Shown: piece by piece, positions 35,097-43,717 of the stretch
Layout of the letters: every line of letters begins with the position of its first letter
Numbering within the stretch: the first letter of the stretch is position 1
The notes under the pieces: model-generated
Seen by the model: the letters and a program-made list of their open reading frames with translations, nothing else
The model's database searches: none
Told to the model about the DNA's origin: nothing
Assembly: GCF_039542385.1 (NCBI RefSeq)
Contig: NZ_BAABIA010000002.1
Span: 620,001 to 684,000, forward strand
Source: Prosthecobacter algae
Lineage (GTDB): Bacteria > Verrucomicrobiota > Verrucomicrobiia > Verrucomicrobiales > Verrucomicrobiaceae
Direction: 5' to 3'
DNA length: 64,000 bases
Made by a program: the position numbers and the translations under genes

Positions 35097-35828
35097 TTAA
35101 GATTTCCCAAACTCATGCCCCAGCACCGCCAAGGCAGAGACCACGGCAGTTTCGGCGCGTAAAATCAGGGAGCCGAGCGTCACGGGGATGAAACCATGCT
35201 GCTGGGCCAGGGCCTCCTCGGCCGGGGTGAAATCTCCCTCAGGACCGATGGCGATGTAGGCCTCGCGATGACCGCTGGCGATGCCGTGCAGCGTGCGGCT
35301 ATGCTCGCTGAGGGCGGGCAGGACCTTGAGGCTACCTTGGGGCAGGCTGGCGATCACTTGGGCAAAGGGGCGGGGTTTTTCCAATCGGGTGACGAAGGGG
35401 GTGTGGCACTGCTTAGCGGACTCGATCATGTGGCGGCGCCATTTGGCCATCTTTTTGTCCAGATGCTCGCCCGCGAGATGCACCACGGTGCGCTCGGTGA
35501 CGAGGGGTTGAATGCTGGCTGCGCCCAGCTCCACGGCTTTCTCCAGCAGCCACTCAAAGGGCTCGGCCTTGATCATGGCGGGCAGCAGATGGATGCGATA
35601 GGGCAGGGGCTCATGCCGGGTCTCGGAGGTAGGGCGTAACTGGACGCTGCTCTTGCTCACCACCGTGATCACGGCCTGGGCCACGCGACCTTCGCCATCG
35701 AAGACTTCCACCGCATCTCCCACCTGCCTGCGCAGCACCCGGGCGCAGTGCGCGGCCTCGTCCCCAGTCAGGCTGAGGGCATCTGGCTTCCATTCGGAGG
35801 CGGGAAGATAAAAACGGCTGAGAGACAT
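35097..35828 (-). CDS. rsmE: 16S rRNA (uracil(1498)-N(3))-methyltransferase
   Basis: A 244-residue SPOUT methyltransferase that modifies U1498 of 16S rRNA in the assembled small subunit. An N-terminal PUA-like domain (LSRFYLPASE, EAAHCARVLRRQVGD) is followed by the knotted domain with EKAVELGAASIQPLVTERT, AIGPEGDFTPAEEA and the knot LGSLILRAETAVVSAL, which binds S-adenosylmethionine. The ATG at 35828 is chosen because upstream codons do not look like RsmE and overlap the propeller gene. It lies between that gene (40 nt upstream) and folC. Confidence 0.93.
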   Translation of the reverse strand: MSLSRFYLPASEWKPDALSLTGDEAAHCARVLRRQVGDAVEVFDGEGRVAQAVITVVSKSSVQLRPTSETRHEPLPYRIHLLPAMIKAEPFEWLLEKAVELGAASIQPLVTERTVVHLAGEHLDKKMAKWRRHMIESAKQCHTPFVTRLEKPRPFAQVIASLPQGSLKVLPALSEHSRTLHGIASGHREAYIAIGPEGDFTPAEEALAQQHGFIPVTLGSLILRAETAVVSALAVLGHEFGKS

Positions 35829-35868
35829 GGTCGCACTTTGGCCGGAGATGGCGGCAGGGCAAATGCTG

Positions 35869-37107
35869 TCACTCCGCACCCAGCCGGATGGCCACCACCT
35901 TTTCCGTATCCCGCGCATACAGGATGCCGTTGGCAAAGGCGGCATGGCTGCGGTGGCTGGAGCGCAGGATCTGCACGGTGGCCACTTGATCAAACTTATC
36001 TGGGGAGGCTTTGACGATCCACAACTCGCCCTGCTCCGTGACCACGAGAAGCTGATCCGCCACCCGAAGCAGCGTGCCGCCGGGGATGCCCGGAGAGTCC
36101 CAACAGACCTTGCCTGTGGCCACCTCGATGCAGCGCAGCGTCTGCCCCGTTTCCTGGCGACCCTCGAAGCCGTATAGATGCCCGTCTTTAAAAACAGGTG
36201 TGCTGTAGTGGCAGTCCAGCGTCTTTTGTTTTTGCCACACCGCCTCAAAAGCAGGCTGTTGAAACGGTGTGATCTTGAAGAGATTCGCCCCTACGCCATA
36301 CCCGGCGGAGACAAACCACTGGCCCTCCCCGCAGGGCACGGGAGTCGCAGCATTCACAGAGGCTTCCATGCTGGCGCGCAGGGGCAGGGAATCGAGCACA
36401 AAACCGGTCTCTGGATTGATTAACCAAAGTTTGTTACGCATCCAGGCCAGCACGGTTTCGCCCAGCATCACCGGGGAGGCATAACCAGCTTCATCTTCCA
36501 CACTGTTCCAGACGAGTTTGCCCGTTTGGGTATCCAGCGCGATGAGGCCCGCAGGTTTGTCGTCCAGGCTGCCACCCGCGGCGATGATGACTTTTCCCGC
36601 CACCACCAGAGGGGAGGGTGCACGGCCAAAGAAACCCGGCTGCGAGTTCACGGCAGAGGCGGTGTCATAGGCCCACAGTTCCTTGCCCGTCTCCAGATCC
36701 AGCGCTGTGACGCGCCCCTCGGGACCATGGGTGAAGACCTTCCCCTCCACCACCGCGGGCACGGCGCGTGGGCCGTTGTCAAAACCGAAGCTGTCCACGT
36801 AGTCGGTCACATAGGTGGTGCGCCACAGGGGTTTGCCCGTCTTGGCCTCCACCGCTTCCGTGGTCATGTCACTGCCTTCGCGGTGAAAGAGGATCACCTT
36901 GCCGCCGCTGACGACGGGGCCGGCAAATCCCGCCCCGACCGATTTTTCCCAAAGCTGATCCGGCGCACTCTTGAAGGGACCTTTTAAAGCAGGCTCTTCC
37001 GCTGCTGCGATGCCATTGCGCTGAGGACCGAGAAACTGAGGCCAATCCGCCGCCAGCAAAGGCGACAGGCTGAGCCCGCAAAGAGGAAGAAGGAAAACAA
37101 ACCGCAT
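35869..37107 (-). CDS. Exported PQQ-like beta-propeller repeat protein (second paralog)
   Basis: A 412-residue secreted protein. The signal peptide is MRFVFLLPLCGLSLSPLLAA. The mature start WPQFLGPQRNG and repeats ALDLETGKELWAYDT, ALDTQTGKLVWNSV and CIEVATGKVCWDSPG are PQQ-like propeller blades. It shares SAGYGVGA and HYSTPVFKDGHLYG with the paralog at 10936-12210, so the two descend from one gene, although they are far apart and on opposite strands. It is divergent from the PVC-type heme protein gene 126 nt away. An electron-transfer link between them is possible but unproven. ATG at 37107 starts the signal peptide. Confidence 0.85.
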   Translation of the reverse strand: MRFVFLLPLCGLSLSPLLAADWPQFLGPQRNGIAAAEEPALKGPFKSAPDQLWEKSVGAGFAGPVVSGGKVILFHREGSDMTTEAVEAKTGKPLWRTTYVTDYVDSFGFDNGPRAVPAVVEGKVFTHGPEGRVTALDLETGKELWAYDTASAVNSQPGFFGRAPSPLVVAGKVIIAAGGSLDDKPAGLIALDTQTGKLVWNSVEDEAGYASPVMLGETVLAWMRNKLWLINPETGFVLDSLPLRASMEASVNAATPVPCGEGQWFVSAGYGVGANLFKITPFQQPAFEAVWQKQKTLDCHYSTPVFKDGHLYGFEGRQETGQTLRCIEVATGKVCWDSPGIPGGTLLRVADQLLVVTEQGELWIVKASPDKFDQVATVQILRSSHRSHAAFANGILYARDTEKVVAIRLGAE

Positions 37108-37233
37108 GGGATACCATACGCCGCGCGCCCACTGCGCCAGCACAAAGCGTGTTGGGATGAATGCGAATGGCCGATTTGTCCCAAAATTTGTCTGTTAGCT
37201 CTCAGGCGAAAGTCGGTACTCTTCCATTCAACC

Positions 37234-40200
37234 ATGAAGACGTCCCTTTTACTGCTGCTGACCTCCGGGCTGACCCTGGGCAGCGCCCATGCCAAGGAAT
37301 TGGTGGGGGCTTACACCCCGGCCTCCGAGATCTGCCCCACACCGGAAGAGGCACGGGCAAAGATGACCGTTCCCGAGGGCTTTGAGGTGCGCTGTTTTGC
37401 CCATGAGCCGATGGTGCAAAATCCCGTGGCCATGACCTGGGATCATCGCGGCCGCCTGTGGGTGGTAGAAGCCTACGAATACCCGAATGGGTCCGAACAT
37501 CCCGCGCCGTTTGGCGGTGAGGTGAAAGATGACAAATACCATCCTCTGCCTCAGACCAAGGGGGCGATCCCGAGGGATCGTGTCATCATTCTGGAAGACA
37601 CCGACAACGATGGCGTGGCGGACAAGCGCACGGTTTTTGTCGAGGGTTTAAACCTCGCCAGCGCCATCCTGTGCGGGGACGATGGTATTTATGTGGGCCA
37701 GCAACCGCACCTCATTCATTTTCGTGATGCGGATGGCGATGACAAACCCGAGGCCTGGCGCGTGTGCCTCACGGGCTTTGGCCGCGAAGACACTCATGAG
37801 CTGGTGAACAGCTTCACCTGGGGCCCGGACGGCTGGCTTTACATGACCCACGGGGTCTTCACCAACAGCAAGGTGCGCCGCCCCGGGCAACCGGAAAAAG
37901 AGGGCTTTAAATTTGATGCGGGCATTGGGCGCGCGCGGATGCTGCGAGGGCAGACATCATCATCCACCAAACATGAAAACGGGCAGGCAGGAGTGCCCGC
38001 CTCACCTTGGGAGTTCGAGGTCTTTGCCGATGGCACCAGCAATCCCTGGGGTTGCGACTACGATGCGGCGGGGAATTTTTTCATCAGCGCCTGTGTCATT
38101 GACCACTTCTTCCACATGGCTCCCGGTGGCATCTATGTGCGCCAAGGTGGTGCACCAGAGAACCCCTACTCCTATGAGCTGATTCCCAGCATCGTGAAGC
38201 ACAAACACTTCCGCGCCGCCTATGCCGGCGTGCAGATTTATCAGGGCGGTGTCTATCCGGCTGACACACATGGCCATGCCTTCATTGGCAACATCCATGA
38301 CAACGCCATCCATGAGGAGGTGCTGACACCTGTGGGTGCCACCTTCAAGTGCGAACCCCGCCGCGACTTCCTGCGTGCTAACGACGGCTGGTTCCGTCCC
38401 GTTTCCACCCAGACTGGGCCTGATGGAAACCTGTGGGTCATGGACTGGTGCGACAAGTATCCCTGCTACCAAAATGCCAAGGCGAACCCTGAAGGCGTGG
38501 ACCGGGACCGGGGCCGGATCTGGCGGGTCGAATACGTGGGCGGGGCCCAAGCCGGCTCCGATCACTCATCCCGACCTCAGACGGATCTCGACCTGAAAAA
38601 ACTCTTCACGGCGGATCTGGTGAAGACCCTGGAACATCCGAACAACTGGATGCGGCGGATGGCGAGGAGGATGCTGGTGGAAGCCGATTCTTTGGGCGAT
38701 CAAAGGAAACTCCTGGAAGATCGCATTGCCAAGGGTGGTAGCGATCCCTTTACTCGCGAAGCCTTCTGGACCCTGATGATTCGCCAGGACTTTTCATGGG
38801 CCAAGCGAACGGTCCCGGATGGCAGCACTCCCGCTTCGTTTGTCAGGCACCCAGATCCCGTCATCCGCAATTGGGTAGCCCGCTGGCTGGCGGACGCCTA
38901 TCGCCCATGGGAAAGCAACAATCTGGCCGAGATAGCACGGCAGAGTGATGCGGCGGGATTGCACAATGTCGCCTACGCCGCCCGATACATGTTCAGTCAA
39001 TCCACTGCCAATCAAATAAGGCGCGGATGGACCATGCCTTATGGGGTTATTGAACCAGCTTTGTCTGTGATCGTCAAATCAGAGGCGGCAAAGAAAGATC
39101 CCCTCGTAGCTTTTGCCGTCTGGATGGCCATGGAACGGGACTTTGATAGCATGGCCGGTCCCTGGCTCGACTGGCTGGCGAAAGAACCTATGAAGTTGAC
39201 CATCCTTTATCAAAAGGCCATGCGCCGCCTGTGCGACACGCGGAAGGCGGAGAACCTCGATCTCGCCCTTGAGTTCTGTCAAAAGATCGCGGCTCATGAC
39301 ACACTGCTGGCACAGGCACTCGAAGGCCTGGTGAAAGGCCAGGAAGGCGGCATCATCAAACCGACGTTGGATGCCTCCGCCAGTCTCTCTGAATGGCGTA
39401 ACCATAAGGATGACAAGGTGAAGGCCCAGGCGCAGCAGCTTTCCGTTCTGTGGGGTGACCCCGAAGCGATTGGTCAGGTGGTGCAGACCTTGCTCGACGG
39501 CAAGCAGTCTGTCAGCGCGCGTCGGGCAGCTTTGCAGTCTTTGCGTCAGGTCAAAACGGAGGCCGCCAAGGCAGGCTATGCGACGCTGATGAAAAACAAA
39601 CCTGCGCCTGCCCTCATGATTGAGGCCATGCGCGCGGCGGTGGATCTGGGGGGCGACGCCTTTGCCCAGGATGCCCTGGGTTTGTGGAAGGCGCTGAATC
39701 CGCAGGAGCGCATCGCCACGGCGGAGTCGCTGGCTTCGCGGCCCGTGTGGTCGCGCGCTTTGCTGGAGGCCATGGCCGCAGGCACGGTGGCGCGCGGGGA
39801 TCTGCCCATGACGGTGGCGCGGTCTTTGACGAACCATTCAGACCCGCAGATCAAAACCCGCGCGGGGGAAGTCATCGGCGTGTGGAAAGACTCCTCGGAG
39901 GATGTGAAGGCCCTCATTGCCGCGAAGAAAAAAGCCGCTCTGACGGGCGAGCCGAACCTAGCCAATGGCAAGCTGATGTTCCAGGCCACCTGCATGGTCT
40001 GCCATGAGTTCCACGGGGGTGGCCAAAAGGTGGGGCCAGACCTCATCGGCAGCGGACGCAGCAATCTGGATGCCCTTTTGGCCAATGTCATTGATCCCAA
40101 CCAGATCATCGGCAACGGCTATGAAAACATCATCGTGGCGACGAAGGATGGCCGCACCCTCGCCGGACGAATGGTGGAGGATACGCCCAGCCATGTGAAG

Positions 40201-40869
40201 CTGCTGGGCGCAGGCGGGGCCGCGCAAACGGTGTCGCGTGATCAGGTGGCCACTCTGACGAATACGAAGCAGAGCCTCATGCCCATGGGTTTTGGGGCGC
40301 TGCCGGATGAGATGTTCCGGGACATGATCTGGTACATCCTAGCGCCACCCGAAGAGGGTCCGCTGACGAAAGAGAAAAAAGACCTGCTCACTCGTGGGGT
40401 CGAAGCCGCTCCGGCTACCCCAGGCAAGCCCAAGACTAACTGGCGCGCGATTGACTGGGAAAGCGTGAGTTTGTGGAATCCGGACTGGAAGGTGGACGCG
40501 CCCGATTTCGAGCGCACTCCGGTGAAACTGGCGGACTACTACGGTCGCAGCAATGTCCTGATGTTTCACCCCTTTGAGGACCGCAAGAAACCCGCCAGCT
40601 TTGAGCGTATACTCAACGTCGCACCGGGAAAAACGCGCCTGCGTTTCGCTGTGGCGGCGGATGACCGGGGAGACTGGAAACTCGTCGCCCGGGTGAACGG
40701 CCAGGTGGTCAAAGAAATGACCGTGGACCATGAGAAGCCGCGCTGGAAGGAGGTGGCGGTGGATCTCAGCCCCTTCACGGGACAAAAAATCACCGTGAAG
40801 TTGGAGGCCCAGGCCACCGACTGGCACTTTGAGTTCGCCTACTGGCACGAAATAAAGATTGGAGACTGA
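37234..40869 (+). CDS. PVC-type heme-binding CxxCH protein with dehydrogenase-like propeller
   Basis: A 1211-residue exported protein of a family typical of Planctomycetes and Verrucomicrobia. Signal peptide (MKTSLLLLLTSGLTLGSAHA) is followed by the N-terminal glucose dehydrogenase-like propeller (about 45-430: FEVRCFAHEPMVQNPVAMTW, ADGTSNPWGCDYDAAGNFF, GPDGNLWVMDWCDKYP). Residues 430-880 are helical repeats. A mono-heme cytochrome c domain has C920-x-x-C-H in ATCMVCHEFHGG, with a probable axial Met in QSLMPMGFG. Residues about 1030-1211 form a beta-rich carbohydrate-binding-like domain. It is thought to oxidise sugars or polysaccharides. A small insertion near residue 240 (STKHENGQAGVPASP) carries a hairpin and may be a repeat remnant. 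Confidence 0.88.
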   Translation: MKTSLLLLLTSGLTLGSAHAKELVGAYTPASEICPTPEEARAKMTVPEGFEVRCFAHEPMVQNPVAMTWDHRGRLWVVEAYEYPNGSEHPAPFGGEVKDDKYHPLPQTKGAIPRDRVIILEDTDNDGVADKRTVFVEGLNLASAILCGDDGIYVGQQPHLIHFRDADGDDKPEAWRVCLTGFGREDTHELVNSFTWGPDGWLYMTHGVFTNSKVRRPGQPEKEGFKFDAGIGRARMLRGQTSSSTKHENGQAGVPASPWEFEVFADGTSNPWGCDYDAAGNFFISACVIDHFFHMAPGGIYVRQGGAPENPYSYELIPSIVKHKHFRAAYAGVQIYQGGVYPADTHGHAFIGNIHDNAIHEEVLTPVGATFKCEPRRDFLRANDGWFRPVSTQTGPDGNLWVMDWCDKYPCYQNAKANPEGVDRDRGRIWRVEYVGGAQAGSDHSSRPQTDLDLKKLFTADLVKTLEHPNNWMRRMARRMLVEADSLGDQRKLLEDRIAKGGSDPFTREAFWTLMIRQDFSWAKRTVPDGSTPASFVRHPDPVIRNWVARWLADAYRPWESNNLAEIARQSDAAGLHNVAYAARYMFSQSTANQIRRGWTMPYGVIEPALSVIVKSEAAKKDPLVAFAVWMAMERDFDSMAGPWLDWLAKEPMKLTILYQKAMRRLCDTRKAENLDLALEFCQKIAAHDTLLAQALEGLVKGQEGGIIKPTLDASASLSEWRNHKDDKVKAQAQQLSVLWGDPEAIGQVVQTLLDGKQSVSARRAALQSLRQVKTEAAKAGYATLMKNKPAPALMIEAMRAAVDLGGDAFAQDALGLWKALNPQERIATAESLASRPVWSRALLEAMAAGTVARGDLPMTVARSLTNHSDPQIKTRAGEVIGVWKDSSEDVKALIAAKKKAALTGEPNLANGKLMFQATCMVCHEFHGGGQKVGPDLIGSGRSNLDALLANVIDPNQIIGNGYENIIVATKDGRTLAGRMVEDTPSHVKLLGAGGAAQTVSRDQVATLTNTKQSLMPMGFGALPDEMFRDMIWYILAPPEEGPLTKEKKDLLTRGVEAAPATPGKPKTNWRAIDWESVSLWNPDWKVDAPDFERTPVKLADYYGRSNVLMFHPFEDRKKPASFERILNVAPGKTRLRFAVAADDRGDWKLVARVNGQVVKEMTVDHEKPRWKEVAVDLSPFTGQKITVKLEAQATDWHFEFAYWHEIKIGD

Positions 40870-40893
40870 TTTTTCGAACAACTTTGAGCAGAA

Positions 40894-40934
40894 ATGCGTC
40901 CATTGACGGCTCAAGTGCCGGGGAATGGACGTAT
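40894..40934 (+). promoter_or_regulatory. Two-tier hairpin upstream of the FHA-cyclase gene
   Basis: ATGCGTCCATT (40894-40904) pairs with AATGGACGTAT (40924-40934), ten of eleven positions, and inside it CGGC (40907-40910) pairs with GCCG (40917-40920) around TCAAGT. It lies 25 nt after the heme protein stop and 74 nt before the next start. No T-tract follows directly, so a structured leader or processing site is as likely as a terminator. A TTGACT -35-like hexamer is at 40959. Confidence 0.5.
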
Positions 40935-41007
40935 TTCGGAAAACTTCCGCCTGCGGGCTTGACTTCCCGCCTGCCAGTTGCTTCAACAGTTGTCCGACTA
41001 AATCATC

Positions 41008-41928
41008 ATGCCTGCCTTTCTCCGAGCTCACGATAAAGGAGTGGAGTACTCACTCGAGGACTTCACTCTCCTGGGCCGCAGCCCGGATGCGACGATTCGG
41101 CTCACGGATGCAGGCGTTTCCCGGCAACACGCCACCATCCGCCGGGATGGCAATCTTTACTGGGTTTCGGACCTCGGCAGCGCCAATGGCAGCTTCGTCA
41201 ACGACGTGGCGGTGACCACGGCACGCGCCCTCCGCCATGGCGACCGCATCCAGCTGGGCACCTGCATCTTCATTTTCGAAACAGACGAGGGCGACCACGT
41301 TCAAAACACCGGCAGCGGCACCCAGATGCTGCACACCATCGCCCTGCCCATGCGCACGGTGAAGGCGACCCTTTTGGTGGGAGACTTGCGCAACTTCACC
41401 AGCATCTCCGCCCAGCTCAGTGCGGAGCAGGTGGCCACCATGCTGCGGGAATGGTATGCGGACTGCGAGCGCATCCTGAAACCCCGTGGGGCGATCATTG
41501 ATAAATTCATCGGCGATGGCGTCTTCGCCTACTGGGTGGGAGACAGCGAAGAAATGCGCAGCCAAGCCACCGAGGCCGCGCGCCTGCTGAGCAGCCCGGA
41601 AGCTAGCGAATCTCCCGTGCGTAAAATGATGCGCGACGAGATGAACATGGAAGTCTATTGCCACGTCGGCCTGAACATCGGCGATGTGGCCCTGGGTGCC
41701 ATGGGCCGTGGGGTCAACACCGCCGTCGGTGAAGCCGTGAACGTGACCTTCCGCATCGAGAGCCTCACCCGCAAGCTCCAGGTCCCAGTCCTGGCCGGTT
41801 CTTCCTTCGTTGAAGGCTGGTCCGAAGGTGCCAAAGAGTACAAAAACGTCGGCATCCACGCCGTTAAAGGCCAGCCTGAGCCCGTGGAAGTGTACGCCCT
41901 GGTGGAAAGCAATCCGGTGCTGTCCTAG
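41008..41928 (+). CDS. FHA domain fused to class III adenylate/guanylate cyclase
   Basis: A 306-residue soluble protein. The N-terminal FHA domain (residues about 18-95) has LLGRSPDATIRL, GVSRQHATI and NGSFVND, the phosphothreonine-binding pattern. The catalytic domain (about 118-290) has metal-binding aspartates D126 in LLVGDLRNFTS and D170 in IIDKFIGDGVFAYW, with the substrate-selecting Lys166, and later GEAVNVTFRIES, which supplies the transition-state Asn and Arg. It should make cAMP (or cGMP) and be recruited or controlled by a phosphorylated partner, perhaps a kinase substrate. The lysine in KFIGDG favours ATP. No cAMP-binding regulator is nearby. ATG at 41008. Confidence 0.9.
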   Translation: MPAFLRAHDKGVEYSLEDFTLLGRSPDATIRLTDAGVSRQHATIRRDGNLYWVSDLGSANGSFVNDVAVTTARALRHGDRIQLGTCIFIFETDEGDHVQNTGSGTQMLHTIALPMRTVKATLLVGDLRNFTSISAQLSAEQVATMLREWYADCERILKPRGAIIDKFIGDGVFAYWVGDSEEMRSQATEAARLLSSPEASESPVRKMMRDEMNMEVYCHVGLNIGDVALGAMGRGVNTAVGEAVNVTFRIESLTRKLQVPVLAGSSFVEGWSEGAKEYKNVGIHAVKGQPEPVEVYALVESNPVLS

Positions 41929-41959
41929 CTCCTGCTGAAAACGGGCCGAGTCGCGAGCT

Positions 41960-42700
41960 ATGACCCCCACCCCGGAACTCCGCAACGGCCAGCGCCTGGC
42001 ACCAGCACTACCCAGGATCATGTTCCAGCGGTGGGAGCAGCTCCTTTTTCTGCATTGGAAAATGGACCCGGCGCTGATCCAGAAGACCCTGCCGGAGGGG
42101 CTGACGGTGGATACCTTCGATGGCCACGCCTGGGTGGCGGTGGTGCCTTTTTTCATGCGCGGCATTCGTCCGCGTTTTCTCCCCACGGTACCTGGCCTCA
42201 GCGATTTTTTAGAGCTGAATCTCCGCACCTATGTGCACGATGCCCAGGGACGGCCTGGGGTGTGGTTCTATTCGCTAGATTGCCATCAGGCCATTGCCGT
42301 GTGGATCGCCCGCACCTTTTTCCACCTACCTTACCAGAGGGCGCGAATGAGCCAGCACGTGAGCCCGGATGGCGGCGTGACCTACACGTCCCAGCGGCTG
42401 GGGCAGGACCACACCGCGACCTTTCGCTATCGTCTGTCACAGGAGACCCGCGAGGCTGAACCTGGGAGCCTGGATTTCTTCCTGACGGAGCGTTACCTGC
42501 TGTTTTCCCAAACACCCAGTGGGCTGCGCCTGGGGCGGGTACATCACCGCCCGTATCCTCTCTCGGAGGTGACCTTGGACGAGTGGGATGCGCAACTCTT
42601 CGCCCTCAATGGCCTGCCGGTGCCTGCCACGCCGCCAGACCACATCATCGGCTCTGCGGGGGTGGATGTGTGCATTTACCCGCTGCAAAGCTTTGCATGA
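41960..42700 (+). CDS. DUF2071 (YqjF-like) protein
   Basis: A 246-residue soluble protein of the DUF2071 family. The pattern QRWEQLLFLHWKMDPALIQKTLPEGLTVDTF-like start (residues about 23-52) and the sequences GHAWVAVVPFFMRGIRPRF and ELNLRTYV are characteristic. The family fold is a beta-barrel of acetoacetate decarboxylase type, but its activity is unknown. It starts 31 nt after the cyclase gene on the same strand and may be cotranscribed, although no functional link is apparent. Confidence 0.85.
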   Translation: MTPTPELRNGQRLAPALPRIMFQRWEQLLFLHWKMDPALIQKTLPEGLTVDTFDGHAWVAVVPFFMRGIRPRFLPTVPGLSDFLELNLRTYVHDAQGRPGVWFYSLDCHQAIAVWIARTFFHLPYQRARMSQHVSPDGGVTYTSQRLGQDHTATFRYRLSQETREAEPGSLDFFLTERYLLFSQTPSGLRLGRVHHRPYPLSEVTLDEWDAQLFALNGLPVPATPPDHIIGSAGVDVCIYPLQSFA

Positions 42701-42743
42701 AGGGTTGCAAGATTTAGGCTGGGCCTGGGTTTCCTCTACCACC

Positions 42744-43652
42744 ATGCAAGACCGCCGCTCCTTTCTGAAAAATGCCGCCCTCATCGGCGGTTCTCTCGCC
42801 CTCAGCAGCACCCCGGCCCTGGCGGCCAAGGCTCGCCCGAACAAGCTGTGCTTTTTCACCAAGCACCTCCAGGGCCTGTCCTATGATGACATCGCCAGTC
42901 TGGCTGCGGAAATGGGCATGGACGGCATCGAGGCCCCCATCCGCCCGAAAGGCCACGTGGAGCCCGAAGCCATCGAGACAGAGCTGCCGAAGTTTGTCGA
43001 GGCCTTGAAAAAGCAGGGGCTAGAACTCACCATCATGACCTCCGGGATCAATGAAGTGAGTGCCGAACAGCACACGGAAAAAGTCCTGCGCACCGCCGCC
43101 GCCCTGGGCGTGAAGCGCTACCGCATGAACTACTTCAAGTACGATCTCACCCAGCCTATCTGGCCGCAGCTCCAGGAGATCAAACCGAAGATCAAGGACC
43201 TCGTCCAGCTCAGTTCCGAACTGGGCATCCAGCCCCTGTTTCAAAACCACTCCGGCAAGGACTACGTGGCCGCGCCCATCTGGGACATGTACTCCATCAT
43301 GCGCGAGTACACGCCGGCGCAGTTCGCCTTCGTGTTTGATATTTTTCACGCCACTCTCGAGGGCGGTTACTCCTGGCCAATGAATGCCAAGCTCACCGAA
43401 GGGCACTGGGGCAGCGTTTATTTCAAGGACTTCCAATGGAAGGGCCGCAAGGCCGAAGGCTGCCCGCTGGGCCAGGGGCAGGTGAGTCCAGACTTTGCTA
43501 AAATGGTCGTCAAAAACGGCTACTCCGGCCCCATCTCCCTGCACGTGGAGTACCTGAAAGGCGATGCCAAAAGCCCCGCCGTGCTCAAGGAATTCCGCGA
43601 GGCCCACCTGCGCGACCTGAAGGTGCTGAAAGAGTGGATGGGGTGGAGCTGA
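42744..43652 (+). CDS. Tat-exported sugar phosphate isomerase/epimerase-like TIM-barrel protein
   Basis: A 302-residue protein of the xylose isomerase-like TIM-barrel superfamily. A twin-arginine signal peptide opens the protein (DRRSFLKNAALIGGSLALSS, cut after ALA), as in many Verrucomicrobia and Planctomycetes members. The barrel has EMGMDGIEAPIRP, IKDLVQLSSELGIQPLFQNH with a metal-binding histidine, FVFDIFHATLEG, and VYFKDFQWKG; the late LHVEYL supplies a possible Glu/His pair. Substrate is unknown; related proteins act on keto sugars or glycan degradation products in the periplasm. ATG at 42744 is the start of the Tat signal; upstream codons overlap the previous gene. Confidence 0.88.
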   Translation: MQDRRSFLKNAALIGGSLALSSTPALAAKARPNKLCFFTKHLQGLSYDDIASLAAEMGMDGIEAPIRPKGHVEPEAIETELPKFVEALKKQGLELTIMTSGINEVSAEQHTEKVLRTAAALGVKRYRMNYFKYDLTQPIWPQLQEIKPKIKDLVQLSSELGIQPLFQNHSGKDYVAAPIWDMYSIMREYTPAQFAFVFDIFHATLEGGYSWPMNAKLTEGHWGSVYFKDFQWKGRKAEGCPLGQGQVSPDFAKMVVKNGYSGPISLHVEYLKGDAKSPAVLKEFREAHLRDLKVLKEWMGWS

Positions 43653-43691
43653 TCCCCTGCCCGGCTGTGCGCGGAGGTTGCGCAACGGAAT

Positions 43692-43717
43692 GCGTTGAGC
43701 CATAGGAGGCTCGACGC
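43692..43717 (+). promoter_or_regulatory. Hairpin enclosing the ribosome binding site of the LpxL-WaaF gene
   Basis: GCGTTGAGCC (43692-43701) pairs with GGCTCGACGC (43708-43717) at nine of ten positions plus a possible G-U, around the loop ATAGGA. The Shine-Dalgarno AGGAGG (43704-43709) straddles loop and stem, and the ATG at 43718 follows the stem directly. The fold could limit ribosome access. Confidence 0.55.
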
